Below are positions 1 to 7,135 of a DNA stretch of 64,000 nucleotides, piece by piece. The notes below the pieces were generated by a model. The model saw only the letters and a program-made list of their open reading frames with translations. It was not told the DNA's origin and made no database searches. Position 1 is the first letter of the stretch. Each line of letters opens with the position of its first letter. Made by a program: the position numbers and the translations under genes. Where the stretch lies: contig NZ_QRUF01000003.1 of NCBI RefSeq assembly GCF_003458415.1, forward strand, positions 1 to 64,000. The letters are read 5' to 3'. Source of the stretch: Collinsella sp. AF25-2LB. GTDB lineage: Bacteria > Actinomycetota > Coriobacteriia > Coriobacteriales > Coriobacteriaceae.

Positions 1-171
1 GGGCCGCGCGGCAAGGAGATATATTGCCAGACCGGAGGGGCGCCGTGGGCGGGAATCGCGCACTCCATATTTTGTTCACAAATGAATAGGTCCCTCAGTC
101 GCATCACTGAGGCTAAAACTGAAGCATTGGCTTCTGATATTGGCGATGACCAGCTGGTTTATAGGTGTTAA
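1..171 (+). CDS. C-terminal end of an unidentified protein (cut by window start)
   Basis: A reading frame is open from base 1 to the TAA at 169-171, 56 codons, with no start visible inside the window other than an internal ATG at 82. The residues are mixed and protein-like (ending ...SDIGDDQLVYRC) rather than the Arg/Pro-rich character of shadow frames in this GC-rich DNA. No domain is recognised. It could be the tail of an accessory gene belonging to the AT-richer segment that ends at tRNA-Lys; it could also be a chance open frame. Confidence 0.4.
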   Translation, partial: GPRGKEIYCQTGGAPWAGIAHSIFCSQMNRSLSRITEAKTEALASDIGDDQLVYRC

Positions 172-284
172 GGCATCGGTCATCTCTGGAGCGCCACTTT
201 ACTCCAAAAGCATCAGCTATTTGTTTCCCGTCGGAAAAAGGCAGGTTTTGTTCGCCAAGCGTTCTTATATATAGAGAAGTTCGG

Positions 285-339
285 GTTCGAACCCGTGCAC
301 CGGCAACAAAAAAGCGACCAGCCGGAGCCGATCGCTTTC
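285..339 (-). repeat. Relic of a tRNA-tail element: T-arm-like block plus terminator
   Basis: The T-arm-like palindrome GGGTTCGAACCC, then cggcaac, then a terminator hairpin closely match the block at 1565-1623 next to tRNA-Lys, and the similarity continues to the ttctatg just beyond. Here no tRNA follows; the sequence runs into the end of a small minus-strand ORF. On the minus strand, 308-339 reads as a GC hairpin followed by a T run, so it should still terminate transcription. I read it as a duplicated or decayed copy of the element described at 1456. Confidence 0.6.
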
Positions 340-353
340 TATTCTATGCTGGA

Positions 354-530
354 TCATCCAGAGGGCGCTTCCGAACTCATTTTCTCGCTGCCATTCATGC
401 TTTCGAGGCATCGTTCGACCTCCACAGCCTCATGTTTTGAGGATCTGCCGTGTTTATCACTGTTATTAATGAGTGTGTGGAAGTGATCCTCATACAGATA
501 CGTGCGATCCGCCAGAGAACTGAGAAGCAT
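354..530 (-). CDS. Small uncharacterised ORF downstream of the TraX-like gene
   Basis: A 58-residue frame starts at ATG 530 and stops at TGA 354-356; the frame is open back to 617. The composition is polar and protein-like (TYLYEDHFHTLINN near the start), with no recognised domain. It follows the TraX-like gene on the same strand, and a terminator (308-339) lies just after its stop, which suits the last gene of a short transcript. A GAGG lies about 9 bases before the ATG. It may be a genuine small protein or the surviving 3' part of a longer decayed gene. Confidence 0.35.
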   Translation of the reverse strand: MLLSSLADRTYLYEDHFHTLINNSDKHGRSSKHEAVEVERCLESMNGSEKMSSEAPSG

Positions 531-639
531 CTCTCTGCAACCCTCGTTGCCTATCCTCGCATCTCTCAGGTCTTCCGGAAATTCACAAGCAGTCTTAGAG
601 TCAGTTTGTTTCCGTTTTCAGAGACTTGTTTGAGAGTTT

Positions 640-1437
640 TTAAAGACAGTTCAAAACAATAAGTGAGACACCATAAAGCAGAGCAAGATGTGCCGGATAG
701 AAAATGTAGAAGAAATATTTGAGCTTCAGCCCTCGCTTACCATTATAAAGATTGATAAGCAGCAACGAAACGACCGCGGCAGCAACATCAGGATTAAATA
801 CATTAGCTGTAGCAAACTCAAATCCGCCGCCAACTATATGGCATGACGAAAGGAGCACTGCACATACTGCAGCAAAGAACATCTTGGCCTTGCTGTCGTG
901 GAATAAATAGAATGCAGCCACAAGCATAATGCCATACACACCGCCATCTAGTTTAGTGTATTCAGCTGCCAGTGCTGTCAAAACAATCAGAGCAGTTTCT
1001 GCGATGTATCTTTTCCGTTTTGAAAGACTTTGTATCTTTTCCAGAACAATCAAAAAGACCAAGGAAAGCAGGAGCTCACACATAACATTTTGTTGCCGAA
1101 GGTCAAATAGTTGTCCGGTTTGGACGAAATCGTATATGGGCTCCGCAATGATTGCGAAGACAAGCATATTTCGCAGGTACTTCTTTAAGTCATGAGTATG
1201 CAAAAATCCCTCAACTATCAAAAAGCAAAATAAGGGAAATGCAATTCTGCCAAGAACATGAAGCATATCCGAAGCCTCGCTTAGAATCGCCCACTGTTCG
1301 TCTGATATCTGACTGTACGATGCGTGAGTCATGATTCCATTGGTCAGGACGATCCTGCTTACATGATCGAGAACCATCGAAATGGCTGCTATTATCTTTA
1401 ATGTGCTGCCGCTAATTCCGTATCTATTTGTTTTCAT
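640..1437 (-). CDS. TraX family protein (membrane acyltransferase-like)
   Basis: The 265-residue polytopic membrane protein has the TraX hallmark near its N terminus: a hydrophobic segment with KIIAAISMVLDHVSR, followed by LGRIAFPLFCFLIVEG. About seven or eight further hydrophobic segments follow. TraX was named for F-pilin N-acetylation, but the family is widespread in Firmicutes and Actinobacteria chromosomes outside conjugation operons, so the substrate is unknown here. The ATG is preceded by AAGGA with good spacing. The gene is visibly AT-richer than most of the window (26 G/C in the 60 bases from 961) and lies beside tRNA-Lys, so horizontal acquisition is plausible. No conjugation genes are visible around it. 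Confidence 0.85.
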   Translation of the reverse strand: MKTNRYGISGSTLKIIAAISMVLDHVSRIVLTNGIMTHASYSQISDEQWAILSEASDMLHVLGRIAFPLFCFLIVEGFLHTHDLKKYLRNMLVFAIIAEPIYDFVQTGQLFDLRQQNVMCELLLSLVFLIVLEKIQSLSKRKRYIAETALIVLTALAAEYTKLDGGVYGIMLVAAFYLFHDSKAKMFFAAVCAVLLSSCHIVGGGFEFATANVFNPDVAAAVVSLLLINLYNGKRGLKLKYFFYIFYPAHLALLYGVSLIVLNCL

Positions 1438-1455
1438 TTCGTATTCCTTACTTTG

Positions 1456-1590
1456 GGTGGGCCGTCAGGGGTTCAGCCTGCTCCGCAGGCGGCCGCTGCG
1501 GCGCTTCGCGCCTTGCGCGCTGCGCTGGCAAACGCTCACGCGTTTACTCAGCTCCGCGCCCTTTCGGGTTCGAACCCGCGTCGCGGCAAC
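1456..1590. repeat. tRNA-tail palindromic element beside tRNA-Lys
   Basis: The element opens with a 19-bp exact direct copy (1456-1474) of the tRNA-Lys 3' end, whose original is at 1632-1650. A run of short hairpins follows (GCCTGCTCCGCAGGC, GCGCTTCGCGC, AAACGCTCACGCGTTT). It closes with CGCGCCCTTTCGGGTTCGAA, a T-arm-like block shared with the elements at 12946 and 56546. It lies directly downstream of tRNA-Lys and its terminator. No ORF or transposase is present. Confidence 0.75.
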
Positions 1591-1623
1591 AAAAAAGCGG
1601 CCGGCATCCGCCAGTCGCTTTTC
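1591..1623 (-). terminator. Terminator of tRNA-Lys
   Basis: On the minus strand, AAGCG-CTGGC pairs with GCCGG-CGCTT across a short loop and runs into six T. It lies eight bases past the tRNA CCA end. Confidence 0.8.
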
Positions 1624-1630
1624 CATTCTA

Positions 1631-1706
1631 TGGTGGGCCGTCAGGGGTTCGAACCCTGGACCTTGGGATTAAAAGTCCCCTGCTCTGCCAGCTGAGCTAA
1701 CGGCCC
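1631..1706 (-). tRNA. tRNA-Lys (anticodon TTT)
   Basis: The 76-nt cloverleaf has acceptor GGGCCGT pairing with ACGGCCC, D-arm GCTCAGCTGGCAGAGC, anticodon loop CTTTTAA, T-arm CAGGGTTCGAACCCTG, discriminator A and an encoded CCA. It sits 28 bp past the aminopeptidase stop, with its own promoter-like sequence. Its 3' end is duplicated at 1456-1474. Confidence 0.97.
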
Positions 1707-1715
1707 GCGGGTGGC

Positions 1716-1744
1716 ATTGTACCACGGTCTGGGACTATTCCCAA
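1716..1744 (-). promoter_or_regulatory. Putative promoter of tRNA-Lys
   Basis: On the minus strand, TTGGGA (1744-1739), a 17-bp spacer and TACAAT (1721-1716) resemble a sigma-70 promoter. The -10 box ends 9 bp before the tRNA. The -35 box lies in the last codons of the aminopeptidase gene, so the tRNA need not depend on read-through. Confidence 0.55.
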
Positions 1745-3015
1745 CTCCATTGGCCGTTCTGGAAAATCACAACTTCACGTCCATCAGGCGTAATGCCCGT
1801 AATATCGATGTCGTCCGTGCCAATCATAAAATCGACGTGCGTGCTCGAGACGTTAACGCCATGCTCCAGGAGCTCTTCCTTGGACATGTCATACCCACCC
1901 TCGATGCATTCGGGGAAACCGACACCTAGCGCGAGATGGCAGCTAGCGTTCTCGTCATAGAGCGTATCGTAGAACAGTACGCCACTTTCGCGGATCGGAG
2001 TGTTCTTGGAAATGAGCGCGGCCTCACCCAGATGAGCGGCACCTTCATCGGTGTCAATAATGCTCGCAAGCGTCGCCTTGCCCACACGGGCGTCGTAATC
2101 CACCACGCGACCGTTCTCGAACTTAATCCAAAAATCGTCAACCTTGTTACCGTGGTGAATGAGCGGCATAGCCGAATACACGATACCGTCGGCACGCATA
2201 CGATCAGGCGAGGTGAAGACCTCCTCGGTGGGGATGTTGGGGAAGAAGGGATGTCCATCGGGCGTCTTACCCTTGCCGCCGGCCCACTCGTGACCCTTCG
2301 TCATGCCAATCGTCAGATCGGTTCCATTTGCCGCGGTGTAATGCAGCCGGTCAAAACGATTGTCGTTCAGGAAGCGCAAGTTCTTTTCGAACGCCGCGTC
2401 ATGAAGCTCCCAGTCGCTCTCCGGGTCCTGGCCATCGGCGCGAGCGGTGTGCAGAATCGCATTCCACAGCTTATAGATTGCAACCTCATCGGCGTCTCCC
2501 GGGAACACCTCGCGCGCCCAAGCCACGACCGGAGCGCCGGCGATGCACCACGGATTGATGTTGTAATCCAGTCCACGGCGGAAAACTTTGCACTGCGTAT
2601 TCCTCGCCTTGGATGCCGCGGCGGGCTTGGCGGGATCGATACCCTTGAGGGCTGCAGGATCGGCACCCTCGATAAAGATAAAGCAGGCACCGTCCTGGGC
2701 CAACGAATCCAACTGCATGCGCTTCCACTCGGGCGTCTGCTCAAAGTAACTTTTCTCGACATGCTCGTACGTAAGCCTCGTCACGGCGTCGTCGGCCCAG
2801 ATGACCGTCACGTGACCGGCACCAGCGTCATAAGCCTCCGCAACCACCACGCGCGCAAATGACGCGCACTCGACGGGAGACTGAACGACGACCTCCTGGC
2901 CGGGCTTAACGTTTACGCCCTTGCGGACAACGAGACGTGCATAATTTTTGATCTTGGGCTCCAGGGCCTTCATGCCCTCCAGAGCCTCTTCGACCGTCAG
3001 GGCAGCTCGAATCAT
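1735..3015 (-). CDS. M29 family aminopeptidase (PepS/AmpS-like)
   Basis: This roughly 426-residue protein matches the thermophilic-type M29 metallo-aminopeptidase pattern from end to end. It has an N-terminal VKPGQEVVVQSPVECASFAR region, a central GHEWAGGKGKTPDGHPFFPN, then IPTEEVFTSPDRMRADGIV, and a C-terminal half with acidic and His residues that supply the two-metal site (HLGEAAL, HLALGVGFPE, STHVDFMIG). It removes N-terminal residues from peptides in the cytoplasm. An ATG at 3027 is in frame, but the ATG at 3015 has GGAG at the right distance and nothing like it precedes the first, so I use 3015. Length is normal for the family (about 410-430 residues). Confidence 0.93.
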   Translation of the reverse strand: MIRAALTVEEALEGMKALEPKIKNYARLVVRKGVNVKPGQEVVVQSPVECASFARVVVAEAYDAGAGHVTVIWADDAVTRLTYEHVEKSYFEQTPEWKRMQLDSLAQDGACFIFIEGADPAALKGIDPAKPAAASKARNTQCKVFRRGLDYNINPWCIAGAPVVAWAREVFPGDADEVAIYKLWNAILHTARADGQDPESDWELHDAAFEKNLRFLNDNRFDRLHYTAANGTDLTIGMTKGHEWAGGKGKTPDGHPFFPNIPTEEVFTSPDRMRADGIVYSAMPLIHHGNKVDDFWIKFENGRVVDYDARVGKATLASIIDTDEGAAHLGEAALISKNTPIRESGVLFYDTLYDENASCHLALGVGFPECIEGGYDMSKEELLEHGVNVSSTHVDFMIGTDDIDITGITPDGREVVIFQNGQWSWE

Positions 3016-3042
3016 GTGCCACTCCATCTATCTATAGGACAG

Positions 3043-3075
3043 TAAAAAGGCGCGCCGCAAAAAACGACGCGCCTT
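3043..3075 (-). terminator. Terminator downstream of the purC/membrane-protein transcript
   Basis: AAGGCGCGTCG and CGGCGCGCCTT form a hairpin around a T-rich loop on the minus strand, followed by TTTTT. It separates the membrane-protein gene at 3109 from the aminopeptidase. Confidence 0.8.
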
Positions 3076-3108
3076 ATATCTTAGCGATATCTATAGGTTG
3101 TAACGCTA

Positions 3109-3684
3109 CTACTTCTTCTTGGAGGCCTTCTTGTCCTCCTCGGCAGCCGCACGCTCAATAAGAGCGTTGAGCTTGTTCTCGGACATGCCCTCGGCCTGCG
3201 TGCGATACCTGTTGCGCAGAGGACGAATACGAACGAAGTCGTAGATAAAGTCACCCAGAATGATGACATAGGACAAAATGATGCCGACCATCTGGACGGG
3301 ACTGGACACCGTGCCGCCGGGAGCGAAGTAGAGCGAGGCCCCAATTGCCACGACGAGCACCATGCCGATAGCGAGCACAGCCCACCAAATACGGCGGCGC
3401 TTGGTGTAGTCCTCATCCTGCTTGAGAAGAATATTCGACACCGTGTAGATACGATCCTCGCGAGCACGCTGCTTGGCCTTGCGGGCGCGCTTCTCCTCCT
3501 TGGAAAGGCCGTCCAGGTTTTCACCCTTCTCGAGCTCTTTGCGGCGTGCCTTGGATGATGCTGGCACGACGCGGACAGAGCTCGCTGCCTGACGGGCGGG
3601 CTTAGCAGATGCGGCGGACTTGCGCGCAACCCCGGTAACCTCGTGGGATTGCGTGCGCTTGTTCGTGGCGCTACGGGTACTCAC
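3109..3684 (-). CDS. Small membrane protein with basic N-terminal tail (function unknown)
   Basis: The 191-residue protein has a long Lys/Arg/Ala-rich N-terminal region (about residues 1-100), two hydrophobic segments (about 102-122 and 130-152) and a charged C-terminal tail ending KKASKKK. It resembles the DUF3043-type actinobacterial membrane proteins in layout, but I cannot confirm that family. It starts at GTG immediately after the purC stop with no intervening base, so it is probably translationally coupled to purC. The neighbour gives no functional clue beyond co-transcription. Confidence 0.75.
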   Translation of the reverse strand: MSTRSATNKRTQSHEVTGVARKSAASAKPARQAASSVRVVPASSKARRKELEKGENLDGLSKEEKRARKAKQRAREDRIYTVSNILLKQDEDYTKRRRIWWAVLAIGMVLVVAIGASLYFAPGGTVSSPVQMVGIILSYVIILGDFIYDFVRIRPLRNRYRTQAEGMSENKLNALIERAAAEEDKKASKKK

Positions 3685-4572
3685 TTATGCGTTCTCCTTC
3701 ATGCTTGTGAACTGGGAGCCCGTGATGATCTGGAAGGCCTCGCGATAGCGCTCGGACGTGCCATCGATGACCTCGGCGGGCAGGTGCGGGGTCTCCCCCG
3801 TCATATCCCAGTTGGCCTTGAGCCAATTGCGGACGAATTGCTTATCGTAGCTAGGCTGGATCTTGCCCTCCTCGTAGCTGGCAGCAGGCCAGAAACGGCT
3901 GGAGTCGGGCGTGAGGCACTCGTCGATCAGCGTGACCTTGCCATCAATAACACCAAACTCGAACTTGGTGTCGGCAATGATGATGCCACGAGTCGCTGCA
4001 TACTCGGCAGCAGCCTTGTAGATCTTGAGGGACAGATCGCGAATCTGCGTGGCGATGTCCTCGCCAACGATCTCGCAACAACGCTCAAACGAGATATTCT
4101 CGTCGTGATCACCGATCTCGGCCTTCGTGGACGGGGTGAACAGCGGCTCGGGAAGCTTGGAGGCCTCGGTCAGGCCCTCAGGCAGCTGGATGCCGCAGAC
4201 GGTGCCGTTCTCGTCGTAGGTCTTCTTGCCCGAACCGGTCAGATAGCCGCGGACGATGCACTCGATAGGAATCGTCTGGGCCTTCTTAACCAGCATGGCG
4301 CGGCCGGCGAGGTAGTCACGATACTCAGCAAACTCCTCAGGGAAATCCGCCGGGTCGATGGAAACGAGGTGGTTGGGAACGATGTCGGCAAACTTATCGA
4401 ACCAGAATGCCGAGATGCGGTTGAGCACCTCTCCCTTAAACGGAATCTCGTCGGGAAGAATGAAGTCGAACGCAGAAATGCGGTCGGTGGCGACCATCAG
4501 CAGGTTTTCACCGGCATCGTAGATATCACGAACCTTGCCACGGGAATCCGGACGACGCTCCATCGTTGTCAC
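3685..4572 (-). CDS. purC: Phosphoribosylaminoimidazole-succinocarboxamide synthase (SAICAR synthase)
   Basis: PurC joins CAIR and aspartate with ATP in de novo purine synthesis. Seen here: the N-terminal RGKVRDIYDAGENLLMVATD nucleotide-binding block, SAFDFILPDEIPFKG, the central ECIVRGYLTGSG signature, and IIIADTKFEFG followed by LIDECLTPDSSRFW. About 295 residues, normal for the family. Three starts are in frame: GTG 4581, GTG 4572 and ATG 4563. AAGGAG lies 8 bases before GTG 4572, which I prefer. The other visible purine genes (purB, purA, purD) are scattered over the window rather than forming one operon. Confidence 0.95.
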   Translation of the reverse strand: MTTMERRPDSRGKVRDIYDAGENLLMVATDRISAFDFILPDEIPFKGEVLNRISAFWFDKFADIVPNHLVSIDPADFPEEFAEYRDYLAGRAMLVKKAQTIPIECIVRGYLTGSGKKTYDENGTVCGIQLPEGLTEASKLPEPLFTPSTKAEIGDHDENISFERCCEIVGEDIATQIRDLSLKIYKAAAEYAATRGIIIADTKFEFGVIDGKVTLIDECLTPDSSRFWPAASYEEGKIQPSYDKQFVRNWLKANWDMTGETPHLPAEVIDGTSERYREAFQIITGSQFTSMKENA

Positions 4573-4681
4573 GTGAGTCACTCCTTACCAAAATACGACA
4601 GTAATGCGGGTTCTTTCCCGCGCGTTTTCGCAAACTCGGAGCGGCAGGGACGAAACCCCTCCTTCACCGAATAGCGAAAAG

Positions 4682-6247
4682 CTAGTGCTCCATTGTAGTA
4701 GATGCCGCGTCCGCCGTGTGCTCGCGAGGCAGATGAATTGTAAAAGTCGTACCCTTTCCAAGCTCCGACTCCACGGAAATGTAGCCATGATGGCGCTCGA
4801 CGATTTGTTTAGTCACGGCGAGGCCCACGCCCAGGCCACCCGCCTCGCGGGCGCGACTGGCGTCGGCACGCCAAAAACGACCAAAGATGCGCGACAGATC
4901 GTCCTTGGCAATACCGATGCCGGTATCCGAAACGGCAATACTGACATGCTTGCGGTCACTGAGCACCGACACCACGACCCAACCGCCCTCGGGGGTGTAG
5001 CGCATGGCGTTGCTCATGAGATTGATGACACACTGCGTGATCATGTCGGGATCGGCCTCGACGACATCGTCGTGACCCTGGGTTTCATCTGCAAAGCGCA
5101 AGCGCAGATCGCGGTCAACAAACAGGCGCTCCTGAGCGTTGACGATGGAACGCACGAAGGGAACCATGTCCACCGGCTCAAGGTTGAGCGGCGCTGTGCT
5201 GTTTTCCATGCGCGATAGATCGAGCATCTGCTGCACCAGACGGGCCAGGCGACGTGTCTCGGATGCAACGGTTTCCAGATGCTCGTCGTCGGTGGGATAC
5301 ACCCCATCCTGCATGGCTTCGACTGTCGCGAGCATGGCCATAAGCGGAGTACGAAGTTCGTGAGCCACGTCTGAGGTCAGGCGCTTCTCGTGTTTCATAT
5401 CCTTCTCGAGCGAAGTGGCCATCTCATCGAAGGTCTCACCCAGCTGATCAATCTCGTCATCGCCGCGCAAGCCCGTACGAGCAGACAGATCGCCATCGCG
5501 AATTTGCTTGGCCGTGCTGGTAATACGGTGAATCGGCTTGGTGAGCATGCGCGACACGAGTGATCCGATAACGACCGAAATGCAAACTGCAACAACCGCA
5601 GCAAGGGCCATGGCGTTAAAGGTCTTCTCCCTAAACGCAGAATCTGCCTTGGTGAGCAAGGCATCGGAGCCGATGGCCCACAGCTTTACCTGTCCGACAT
5701 GCTCGCCGGAAGACGTTATGATTTCGACGTTTGCAACGCTATCGGAGCCGGTGGGAGCCGACGAGACCGGACTATGCGATGCTTTTTTCCCGCTCGAGCT
5801 GCTCGACGGCGATTCGTTCTCGCGCACATCGGCGGTCGCGCTTGCCGAAGGCCATGAGTCGTCATAAACGACAACGCCTTTCTTGTTGACGACCTGCATA
5901 CCCAAATCGTCGGACACCAAACTCGATGTCGCGACCGTACGTAGCTCGCCCGCAGTCCAATTGCCGTTTTCCTCATACGACGTCGCAAGCTTTTCGGCAG
6001 CGGAATTTGCGATTTCGACGATATTAGAGCGCGTGTAATCCGAAAAGACCGTGCCCCACACAACAGAGACCACGCCCACCAGCACCAATACCGTCATGAG
6101 CGATGTCAGAGCAAAAGCAAGTGCCATGCGCGAGGGATAGCTCATCGTTGGCCGTGAATCGGAACGAGGCGTGTTCCAACTAGCCTTGGAACCCGCCTCG
6201 CTCTCCTGCTTGTGCTTTTGTCCGATTTCAAAGCGCGCAGGTGTCAT
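4682..6247 (-). CDS. Two-component sensor histidine kinase
   Basis: The 521-residue kinase has a 40-residue cytoplasmic leader, TM1 (about 42-66), an extracytoplasmic region of about 145 residues with a Ser-rich stretch, and TM2 (about 213-235). It continues with a HAMP domain (LTKPIHRITSTAKQIRDGDL), an HisKA H-box (DVAHELRTPL, the phosphorylated His) and a GHKL catalytic domain (N-box NLMSNAMRYTPEGG, DTGIGI, GLGVGLAVTKQIV). It starts 11 bp after the response-regulator stop, behind GGGAAA, so the two form one operon. The arrangement recalls PhoR/MtrB-like pairs; the signal cannot be told from sequence. Confidence 0.95.
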   Translation of the reverse strand: MTPARFEIGQKHKQESEAGSKASWNTPRSDSRPTMSYPSRMALAFALTSLMTVLVLVGVVSVVWGTVFSDYTRSNIVEIANSAAEKLATSYEENGNWTAGELRTVATSSLVSDDLGMQVVNKKGVVVYDDSWPSASATADVRENESPSSSSSGKKASHSPVSSAPTGSDSVANVEIITSSGEHVGQVKLWAIGSDALLTKADSAFREKTFNAMALAAVVAVCISVVIGSLVSRMLTKPIHRITSTAKQIRDGDLSARTGLRGDDEIDQLGETFDEMATSLEKDMKHEKRLTSDVAHELRTPLMAMLATVEAMQDGVYPTDDEHLETVASETRRLARLVQQMLDLSRMENSTAPLNLEPVDMVPFVRSIVNAQERLFVDRDLRLRFADETQGHDDVVEADPDMITQCVINLMSNAMRYTPEGGWVVVSVLSDRKHVSIAVSDTGIGIAKDDLSRIFGRFWRADASRAREAGGLGVGLAVTKQIVERHHGYISVESELGKGTTFTIHLPREHTADAASTTMEH

Positions 6248-6258
6248 ATGTGATTTCC

Positions 6259-6981
6259 CTATTTCTCGTCCGACTTATCGGTCTTGGCCGGAGCCTCGAA
6301 ACGATAGCCGACACCATGGACGGTGTAGAGCCACTTGGGCTTCTTGGGATCATCGCCCAGCTTGGCGCGAAGGTTCTTCACGTGGCTATCGATGGTGCGC
6401 TCATAGCCCTCAAAGTCGTACCCAAGCACCTTCTCGACCAGCTCCATACGGTTGTAAACACGGCCGGGATGACGAGCAAGCGTGGTGAGCAGCTTGAACT
6501 CGGAAGCCGTCAGATCGACTTCCTTGCCCTCGACCAAGATCTTGTGGCCCGAGATATCGATGACCAGATCGCCGAAGTCGAGTACCTCGACGGCGGGCTC
6601 GTCGGCCTGATGGGCACGGCGGAACAGAGCGCGAACGCGGGCGACGAGCTCGCGCGGCGAGAACGGCTTAATCAGATAGTCGTCGGCGCCGAGCTCAAGA
6701 CCGATAATACGGTCCTCGATCTCGCCCTTAGCCGTCAGCATGATGATGGGGACATCCGAGGTATCGCGAATGGTGCGGCAAACACGCTCGCCGGGGATCT
6801 TGGGGAGCATAAGGTCGAGCACGACCAGGTCAAACTGATGCTTCTCGAACTCCTCGATCGCGGACTGGCCGTCGCCGACGCCCACAACCCAGTAGCCTTC
6901 GCGCTCGAGATAGGCAGCGACGGCGTCACGGATTGCCTTCTCATCCTCGACCAGCAGAATCTTTTTTGCATCTGAAGCCAT
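6259..6981 (-). CDS. OmpR/PhoB-family response regulator
   Basis: The 240-residue protein has a receiver domain (acidic pair after KILLVEDE, phospho-Asp in LVVLDLMLP, Thr in IIMLTAK, Lys in LIKPFSPREL). It is joined to a winged-helix DNA-binding domain ending in the typical YERTIDSHVKNLRAKLGDD and WLYTVHGVGYRF. It is the first gene of the operon with the downstream histidine kinase and presumably its partner. The target regulon is unknown; no binding repeats stand out upstream. Confidence 0.96.
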   Translation of the reverse strand: MASDAKKILLVEDEKAIRDAVAAYLEREGYWVVGVGDGQSAIEEFEKHQFDLVVLDLMLPKIPGERVCRTIRDTSDVPIIMLTAKGEIEDRIIGLELGADDYLIKPFSPRELVARVRALFRRAHQADEPAVEVLDFGDLVIDISGHKILVEGKEVDLTASEFKLLTTLARHPGRVYNRMELVEKVLGYDFEGYERTIDSHVKNLRAKLGDDPKKPKWLYTVHGVGYRFEAPAKTDKSDEK

Positions 6982-7036
6982 AACACGGCCCCCCCTGTCT
7001 CAATTAGCTAAGAACAAGCCCATTTTAACGCACCTG

Positions 7037-7078
7037 AGCCCGCCGGATGCCGCTATGACGCGGCAGCTCGGCGGGCGG
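7037..7078. other. Imperfect GC-rich hairpin between convergently ordered transcripts
   Basis: CCCGCCG and TGCCGC pair with GCGGCA and CGGCGGG around the loop, on either strand. It lies between the lipoprotein gene's stop (7136) and the response regulator's promoter region, so it probably ends the lipoprotein transcript. No clear T run follows, so I do not call it a standard terminator. Confidence 0.5.
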
Positions 7079-7135
7079 TACTCACAATTACAACGCGCTT
7101 ATTCCCCTGTTGGCGCCTTTTTAACCCCTCTAAGC

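Noticed and set aside
165..662. Plus-strand ORFs in the first 700 bases
   Set aside because: They overlap the element relic and the better minus-strand frame, and read as Arg/Ser-rich noise.
4600..4625. Terminator after the histidine kinase
   Set aside because: GCGGG/CCCGC hairpin is present on the minus strand but short and without a T run; not supported.
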